This document shows positions 13,978 through 18,810 of a DNA stretch of 18,810 nt, in pieces. Every line of letters begins with the position of its first letter. Positions within the stretch are counted from its first letter, which is position 1. Source of the stretch: JAWOJB01 sp046484325 (GTDB lineage Bacteria; Actinomycetota; Acidimicrobiia; Spongiisociales; ZC4RG35); the NCBI GenBank assembly GCA_046484325.1, contig JAWOJB010000032.1, forward strand, positions 1 to 18,810, in the 5' to 3' direction. The position numbers and the translations under genes are program-made. Below the pieces are notes generated by a model. That model was not told the DNA's origin. It searched no databases and was given only the letters and a program-made list of their open reading frames with translations.

Positions 13978-13995
13978 CGGGATGGGGCGTAACGT
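13967..13995 (+). promoter_or_regulatory. Candidate leaderless promoter of the deacetylase operon
   Basis: TTCACT (13967-13972), 17 bp, TAACGT (13990-13995), then 7 nt to ATG 14003, which would be at or next to the transcription start. The -35 lies inside the right arm of the inverted repeat, so binding there would affect initiation directly. Confidence 0.5.
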
Positions 13996-14002
13996 CCCGC
14001 CG

Positions 14003-15070
14003 ATGTCGACCCTCCAGATGCCGGTGGTGGCCACCGACCGGCACCGCCTGCACCGGCCCGACGGCGAGGTGTGGGTGGGTGTGAGGATTCCCGGCACCGA
14101 GGTGCCTGAACGCGCCGAGGTGATCCGAGCCGCGCTGGAGCCACTCGGAGCGCGCGTGGTGGAACCCACGGACCACGGCCTCGAGTCGATCCTGGCGGTC
14201 CACGACTCATCGTTCGTCGAGTTCCTGGCGACGGCCTGGGACCGCTGGGCCGCGTCCGGCTACCCGAACGACCCCGGGATGGACCGGGTGGTCCCGTACG
14301 CTTTCCCACTGCCGGGGATGTTCGCCGGACACGAGCCGCGACTCCCCGCCTCGATCGGCGCCCTGACGGGCCTGTACGCCATGGACACGATGACGCTGGT
14401 CGGTCCGGGAACCTGGGAGGCGGCACGTGCGGCCGTCTGGTGCGCCGTCACCGCCGCCGACCTGGTCCCCGATGGAGCCCCCGCCGCCTACGCCCTCTGC
14501 CGGCCGCCTGGCCATCACGCCGCCCGGGCCGTCTACGGCGGGTCGTGCTACCTCAACAACGCCGCCGTCGCCGCCCGGCGGCTGCGGGAACGGGGTGCGG
14601 CGACGGTTGCGATCGCCGACGTCGACGCCCACCACGGCAACGGCAGCCAGCAGATCTTCTACGACCGGGCCGACGTCCGCTACGGATCGGTGCACGTGGA
14701 TCCGGGAGCCGGCTGGTTCCCCCACTTCCTGGGATACGCCGAGGAGACCGGCGCCGGCGAGGGGGAGGGCGCCAACCTCAACCTGCCGCTCGCCCCCGGC
14801 ACGGGCGATGCCGGCTGGCTGGAAGCGGTCGACCGGCTCGTGGAGTTCGCCGGGCCAGCCGACGCCCTGGTCGTGTCGTTGGGGGTCGACGCGGCCGCCG
14901 ACGACCCGGAGTCGCCGCTGCGGGTAACCGGTGCCGGGTATGCCGGGGCGGGACGGCGCCTGGGGGCGCTCGGCGTCCCCACCGTGATCGTGCAGGAGGG
15001 CGGATACCACCTCCCTACGCTGGGCAGCCTGGTCGCCGGGTTCCTGATCGGCTTCGAGGAGGCATCGTGA
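14003..15070 (+). CDS. Histone-deacetylase/acetylpolyamine-amidohydrolase-family enzyme
   Basis: A 355-residue zinc amidohydrolase of the arginase/deacetylase fold, cytoplasmic. Family motifs: RPPGHHAA (His-His pair H171/H172), GGSCYLNNAAVAA (179-191), IADVDAHHGNGSQQIFY (204-220) with Zn ligands D208 and H210, VSLGVDAAADDP with the third ligand D296, and EGGYHLPTLG with Tyr335 at the transition-state position. The segment HVDPGAGWFPHFLGYAEE then TGAGEGEG resembles bacterial acetylpolyamine amidohydrolases more than eukaryotic-like HDACs; the natural substrate may be an acetylated polyamine or another N-acyl amine. ATG 14003 is chosen (ATG 13982 is in frame) because TAACGT lies 7 nt upstream and the conserved sequence begins there. 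It overlaps the next gene by 4 bp (GTGA) and is divergent from the P1 peptidase. Confidence 0.93.
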   Translation: MSTLQMPVVATDRHRLHRPDGEVWVGVRIPGTEVPERAEVIRAALEPLGARVVEPTDHGLESILAVHDSSFVEFLATAWDRWAASGYPNDPGMDRVVPYAFPLPGMFAGHEPRLPASIGALTGLYAMDTMTLVGPGTWEAARAAVWCAVTAADLVPDGAPAAYALCRPPGHHAARAVYGGSCYLNNAAVAARRLRERGAATVAIADVDAHHGNGSQQIFYDRADVRYGSVHVDPGAGWFPHFLGYAEETGAGEGEGANLNLPLAPGTGDAGWLEAVDRLVEFAGPADALVVSLGVDAAADDPESPLRVTGAGYAGAGRRLGALGVPTVIVQEGGYHLPTLGSLVAGFLIGFEEAS

Positions 15071-16935
15071 CCGAGACATGGGTCGGCAAGGACGCATGGG
15101 GCGGCATGGCCCACAGCCAGGTTCGCAAGGACCTCCCACTCCCCGGCCAGTGGCGGCTCGAGGCGGTGGCCGCCACCCCCCGCCCATACGCCCTCGAGAC
15201 GTCCCCCGATGGCACCCGCCTCTCGTTCCTCCTCGACCGGGCCGACCTCGGCTGCGACGTCTGGGTTCTCGACCTCGAGAGCGGCGCAACCCGTCAGGTG
15301 AGCGTCGACCGACCCCCGATGCCGTTCTGGGAGGACACCCGGCCGACCTGGTCGCCCGACGGGTCGACCCTCGCCTACGCCGTCGACGGCAAGGTCGCCG
15401 TGGTGCCGGTAGCGGGTGGCCCCTCCCGGGCGCTCGCCGAGGCGGACTCACCGGTGTGGCTGCCCGACGGCCGGCTGATCGTGACCATCGACCAGTTGCG
15501 TCAACGGTCCGGCGCTCCCCATCCCCGCTCCACCGAGGTCACCCGCCTCGCCACGCTCGACCCGGCCGACCCGTGGCCGGTGCCGGTCAGCGACGCCGGT
15601 GCCGATGCCATCGGGCCGGTGCCCGATCCGGATGGGCGGCGGGTGGCCTACGTCACCCATCCGCCGGACGATCGCAACCGGAGCGACTTGACGGTGGTCG
15701 ACCTGGACTCTGGTCGCACCGTCACCGTGGCGGGGACCCCCGGGATGCACGCGCTGGGGCCGGCCTGGTCGCCGTCGGGCGACAGGATCGCCTTCACGTT
15801 CGAGGAGCCGGGCTGGTACGAGATCTCGGTCGCCGCATCCGACGGCTCCGGCCTCCGCCGACTCACCCGTGACCAAGCCGACTTCTCCGGTCTGGTCTGG
15901 TCTCCCGACGGGGGCTCGCTCCTCGCCTCCCGGGCCCGCAGGGGCCGCACCGACCTGGTGGTGGTCGACGCCGCCTCCGGCGAGGTAACCACACTCGCAG
16001 CGGGAGGCTCGTGGACCGATGCCCGCTGGCTCCCCGACGGATCGGTCGCCGCCCTCTACGAGGACCACCGAAACCCTGCCCGCATCGAGCGGGTGGACCG
16101 CGATGGATCGCGACGGGTGCTGTTCGATCCCGCCCCGGCGGCCGTCACGGCGGCACCCCACGTCACGCCAGAGGAGATCGTGTACCGCTCGCCGGACGGC
16201 CTGGAGATCCATGGGTTCCTCTTTCGACCGGCCCACGCCGACGAGGGTCGGGTCCCGGCGGTCGTCTACCCACACGGGGGCCCGACCTCGGCGTACGGTG
16301 ACGAGTGGGACGGTCACGCCCAATACTTCGTCGACAAGGGGTACGCCTGGTTCGCCGTCAACTTCCGCGGCTCCACGGGCTACGGGCGCGACTTCGAGCG
16401 CTCCAACCACGGGGTGTGGGGCGTGGCCGACACCGAGGACTGCCTGGCCGCCGCCGACTTCCTCGCCACCCTCGACTGGGTCGATGCGCGCCGGATCGCC
16501 ATCTTCGGTGCCAGCTACGGCTCGTACCTGGCCCTGTGCTCGCTCGTGCGCGACCCCGGGCATCGGTTCGCCTGTGGAGTCACCAAGTACGGGGACTGCG
16601 ACATCCTCACGTCATGGGCCCAGGGCGATCGAGGTGGCTCCGAGGACCTCGAACGGATGATGGGGCACCCCGCCGACGAGCCCGAGGCCTACCGGGCGGG
16701 GTCACCGATCCACCGCGTCGATCAGATGGCCCGGCCGATCCTCGTCGCCCACGGCGAGAAGGACGAACGAGTCCATCCCCATCAGTCCGAGGAGCTCGTC
16801 CGGGCGCTGGAGCGACTCGGGAAGGACTACGAGTACGTGACCTACCCCACCGAGGGCCACGGGCTGCTCCGCACCGGGCCGCAACTCCACTTCTACCGGA
16901 GGCTCGAGCGCTTCCTCGACTGGTATCTCATGTGA
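15067..16935 (+). CDS. S9 prolyl-oligopeptidase-family serine peptidase
   Basis: A 622-residue peptidase resembling acylaminoacyl-peptidase/DPP-type S9C enzymes. The N-terminal beta-propeller (about 35-355) has TolB/WD40-like repeats such as TSPDGTRLSF (45-54), TWSPDGSTLAY, AWSPSGDRIAF and VWSPDGGSLLA. The C-terminal alpha/beta-hydrolase domain (about 365-622) has VVYPHGGPTSAYG (399-411, oxyanion region), FRGSTGYGRDF, nucleophile S483 in GASYGS, D566 in GEKDERVHP and H598 in EGHGLL. No signal peptide is seen, so it is cytoplasmic. GTG 15067 is set by GAGGAGG 4 nt upstream and by the GTGA overlap with the deacetylase stop, showing a coupled operon. Together they could trim small peptides and remove acyl caps (inference). 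Its stop overlaps the end of the convergent regulator gene by 8 bp. Confidence 0.95.
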   Translation: MTETWVGKDAWGGMAHSQVRKDLPLPGQWRLEAVAATPRPYALETSPDGTRLSFLLDRADLGCDVWVLDLESGATRQVSVDRPPMPFWEDTRPTWSPDGSTLAYAVDGKVAVVPVAGGPSRALAEADSPVWLPDGRLIVTIDQLRQRSGAPHPRSTEVTRLATLDPADPWPVPVSDAGADAIGPVPDPDGRRVAYVTHPPDDRNRSDLTVVDLDSGRTVTVAGTPGMHALGPAWSPSGDRIAFTFEEPGWYEISVAASDGSGLRRLTRDQADFSGLVWSPDGGSLLASRARRGRTDLVVVDAASGEVTTLAAGGSWTDARWLPDGSVAALYEDHRNPARIERVDRDGSRRVLFDPAPAAVTAAPHVTPEEIVYRSPDGLEIHGFLFRPAHADEGRVPAVVYPHGGPTSAYGDEWDGHAQYFVDKGYAWFAVNFRGSTGYGRDFERSNHGVWGVADTEDCLAAADFLATLDWVDARRIAIFGASYGSYLALCSLVRDPGHRFACGVTKYGDCDILTSWAQGDRGGSEDLERMMGHPADEPEAYRAGSPIHRVDQMARPILVAHGEKDERVHPHQSEELVRALERLGKDYEYVTYPTEGHGLLRTGPQLHFYRRLERFLDWYLM

Positions 16936-18810
16936 CCCGGGCGAGGTGATGCCTCGCCTGGTTCGCCTCCCACGGCATCCCGAGCCGCTCCGCCTCGGCC
17001 ACGGCCCGCTCGAGATGCCTGCGGCCCGACATCCCGTCTCCGGCGGCCACGGCGGCCCGACCTTCGAGGAGGGCCAGCCGAGGAGTGGCCATGGGAACGA
17101 GACCGGTGAACCGCCGGGTCAGCCCAATCGATCCGTCGATCACCTCGTCGAGGACGCGCCGGTCTCCGAACCCTGCCTCGATCAGGTCGAGGGCGATCTC
17201 ACCGGGACCCGCGGCGGGCTCGATTGCCCAGGGTTGGCCGCCAACGCGTGTCCCCATCTCGCGGCGCCCGGCGAGAGCCTGCTCGAAGGCCTCGTCGAGA
17301 CGGCCGGCCGCGACCGCAGCCCGTCCCAGGGCCACCCTGGCCCGCACCCGGTCGTTGCGGAGCTCGGCCCGGTCGGCGAGCATCGCCCCCTCCCCTGCGA
17401 GAGCCTCCGCCTCGTCCCACCGCCCGGCTCGCAGGGCGTTCTCGGCGGCACAGAGGTGCGCCCACATCTGGGTCATCGTCGAGCCGCGCCGGCGCGCCGC
17501 CTCGATGAGCGACCGTGACCGCTCGAGGCCCTGCTCGTACTCACCGCGATAGCACTCCGCCAGGGCGGCGATCTCGGCGGCCTGGTCGCCGAGCCGAAAG
17601 CGGGCGCTCTCCTCGGCGGCGCGGACGGCGATGTCGGCCGCCTCCATAACGTCGTCCCAACGGGCGATCTCCATCACGAACACGGCCAGCGACATGCCGA
17701 CGTAGGCACGCCGGTAGGGGTCGATCGTGCCCCTCCGAAGCTCGGCCATCACCCGATCCATGTGGGGTTGGGCGCGCCCGTGCCGGCCCGCCAGCGTCAG
17801 CGCGGCGATCCGCATGATCTCGCTCATCGACTCAAAGGCGGGACCCCCGGCGAGCACCCCCTCGACCAGCAGGCCCCAGGACAGCACCTTGACCCGCTCG
17901 GTCGTCTCCATGACGTAGTACGTCTCCCCGAGCGGGCCGAGCAGGTCGGCGGCGACGGCGGCGCGACGCCGGCGCACCTGGCCCGGCCGGTAGATACGGG
18001 CGCGGGCCAGCGCCCACACCGCCGTCCCCGCCGCCATCAACGCCGACTGACCGAGCCGGCCCTCGGGGATCGGCCGGCCGAGCACCGCCAGCGCCGATTC
18101 GGCGATCTCGACGGCGTCGGCCGCCTTCCCCACCTCGCGGTGGGCCTCGGCGAGCACCCCCAGCCACTCGGCCCGCAGCAGGTCGGGAAGGTCGGTGCGG
18201 GTCAGGGCGGTCTCGACGATGCCCCGCAGCTCCGCCCACCATGCCCGGTGCCGGTACACCTCCACCAGCCGGGCGACGTACGAATCGAGCTCGCTCGCGG
18301 ACGCGTGCTCGAGCAACCAACCGGTGGCGGTGCGAAGATCGTCGGTCGTCACGTCGGGCTCGAGCGAGCCGGACGCGAGGTGGGCGGCGGCCCAGCGGGC
18401 GTGGGCCTCCCGGGTCGGCTGGTCGATCCCCGGCTCGAGGGCGAGCCGGCGAGCCGCGTACTGACGAACGAGCTCGTGCACCACGTATCGACCGTCCTCG
18501 AGCTGCACCAGCGAGTGGTCGGCCAGCTCGGCGAGCTGATCGACGCCCGCATCGGCCACCGGTTCGGCCCCGGCCACGGTGAAGCCGGCCGGGAACACCG
18601 ACAATCGGGCGAAGGCATCCCTCGCAGGCTCGCCCAGGAGGTCCCACGACCAGTCGAGGGTTGCCCCGATCCCGGCATGGCGGCGGTCGGCGGCGGCCGC
18701 CGGGTCGGAGACGTCCGCCCCCCGTACGAGACGGGCTCGCAACTCGGCGAGCGGCACCGACCGGGCCTGCCGGGCGGCGAGCTCGATGGCCAGCGGCAGG
18801 CCGTCGACCG
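16928..18810 (-). CDS. STAND-type ATPase/TPR regulator, C-terminal part (5' partial)
   Basis: The frame is open to the right edge, so the N-terminus is missing; about 626 residues are visible. The first readable residues are VDGLPLAIELAARQARSVPL, the GLPLA (GxP) motif of NB-ARC/STAND ATPases. Next comes the winged-helix part (TLDWSWDLLGEPARDAFARL then SVFPAGFT, followed by LADHSLVQLEDGRYVVHELV with RQYAA). The remaining ~450 residues are alpha-helical and Ala/Arg/Glu-rich, with TPR-like units (for example CAAENALRAGRWDEAEALAG and ARVALGRAAVAAGRLDEAFE). This architecture is common in AfsR/LuxR-type or adenylate-cyclase-linked regulators of actinobacteria; the missing N-terminal part would decide which. 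No LuxR HTH is present at the C-terminus, so any DNA-binding or cyclase domain would be N-terminal. It converges on the S9 gene with an 8-bp overlap. Confidence 0.88.
   Translation of the reverse strand, partial: VDGLPLAIELAARQARSVPLAELRARLVRGADVSDPAAAADRRHAGIGATLDWSWDLLGEPARDAFARLSVFPAGFTVAGAEPVADAGVDQLAELADHSLVQLEDGRYVVHELVRQYAARRLALEPGIDQPTREAHARWAAAHLASGSLEPDVTTDDLRTATGWLLEHASASELDSYVARLVEVYRHRAWWAELRGIVETALTRTDLPDLLRAEWLGVLAEAHREVGKAADAVEIAESALAVLGRPIPEGRLGQSALMAAGTAVWALARARIYRPGQVRRRRAAVAADLLGPLGETYYVMETTERVKVLSWGLLVEGVLAGGPAFESMSEIMRIAALTLAGRHGRAQPHMDRVMAELRRGTIDPYRRAYVGMSLAVFVMEIARWDDVMEAADIAVRAAEESARFRLGDQAAEIAALAECYRGEYEQGLERSRSLIEAARRRGSTMTQMWAHLCAAENALRAGRWDEAEALAGEGAMLADRAELRNDRVRARVALGRAAVAAGRLDEAFEQALAGRREMGTRVGGQPWAIEPAAGPGEIALDLIEAGFGDRRVLDEVIDGSIGLTRRFTGLVPMATPRLALLEGRAAVAAGDGMSGRRHLERAVAEAERLGMPWEANQARHHLARVT

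Noticed and set aside
13982..14002. ATG 13982 as start of the deacetylase
   Set aside because: It would place the -10-like TAACGT inside the gene; ATG 14003 fits both the promoter spacing and the start of family similarity.
1..18810. CRISPR arrays, insertion sequences and rRNA genes
   Set aside because: No regularly spaced repeats, transposase-like proteins or rRNA-like sequence seen on either strand.

Overview
The window comes from a high-GC bacterium, most likely an actinomycete in the broad sense, possibly Acidimicrobiia-like. The base composition is GC-rich throughout, GTG starts are common, several genes look leaderless (a TAnnnT-type -10 about 6-7 nt before the start codon), the tRNA does not encode CCA, and the phosphate genes carry GTTCACC direct repeats like the PhoP boxes of Streptomyces. 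This placement is inference from style; no marker gene is present.

Region 1 (1-1705) is one end of an integrative element. It holds the C-terminus of a SEC-C zinc-motif protein, an excisionase-like HTH protein and a tyrosine integrase. The integrase reading frame runs antisense into an intact tRNA gene with anticodon CAT. This xis-int-tRNA order is typical of actinobacterial integrative elements that use a tRNA 3' end as attachment site; the element would lie to the left.

Region 2 (1761-3340) encodes a flavin amine-oxidase-like protein whose segments are in circularly permuted order: the usual C-terminal FAD motif comes before the usual N-terminal Rossmann motif. A small membrane protein with a strong ribosome binding site follows.

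Region 3 (3342-8249, minus strand) is a phosphate and stress cluster. An intact Na/Pi-cotransporter/PhoU fusion has a two-unit PHO-like box. Downstream is a second, similar phosphate locus that has decayed: an internally deleted NptA-type cotransporter still carrying a three-unit PHO-like box, a PhoU-like gene with a frameshift and internal loss, and a penicillin-acylase-type gene reduced to a signal-anchor-like segment plus the last ~140 residues. An intact tandem universal stress protein ends the series. Upstream of the intact transporter is aat.

Region 4 (8253-11434) has a cytochrome P450 overlapping a three-helix membrane protein gene that is followed by aat. Divergent from the P450 is an AidB-type acyl-CoA dehydrogenase.

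Region 5 (11446-16935) is two divergent operons around a perfect 17-bp inverted repeat. To the left are a P1-family (DmpA/BapA-like) aminopeptidase and an uncharacterised ATP-grasp protein. To the right are an acetylpolyamine-amidohydrolase/histone-deacetylase-family enzyme and an S9 prolyl-oligopeptidase-family hydrolase with a 4-bp overlap. Together they look like an amide and peptide metabolism module.

Region 6 (16928-18810) is the C-terminal part of a STAND-type ATPase/TPR regulator whose gene runs off the right edge.

No stretch longer than 300 bases lacks a gene or gene remnant. The most interesting items are the circularly permuted amine oxidase, the decayed but still PHO-boxed phosphate locus next to its intact relative, and the inverted repeat in the divergent amide-metabolism module.
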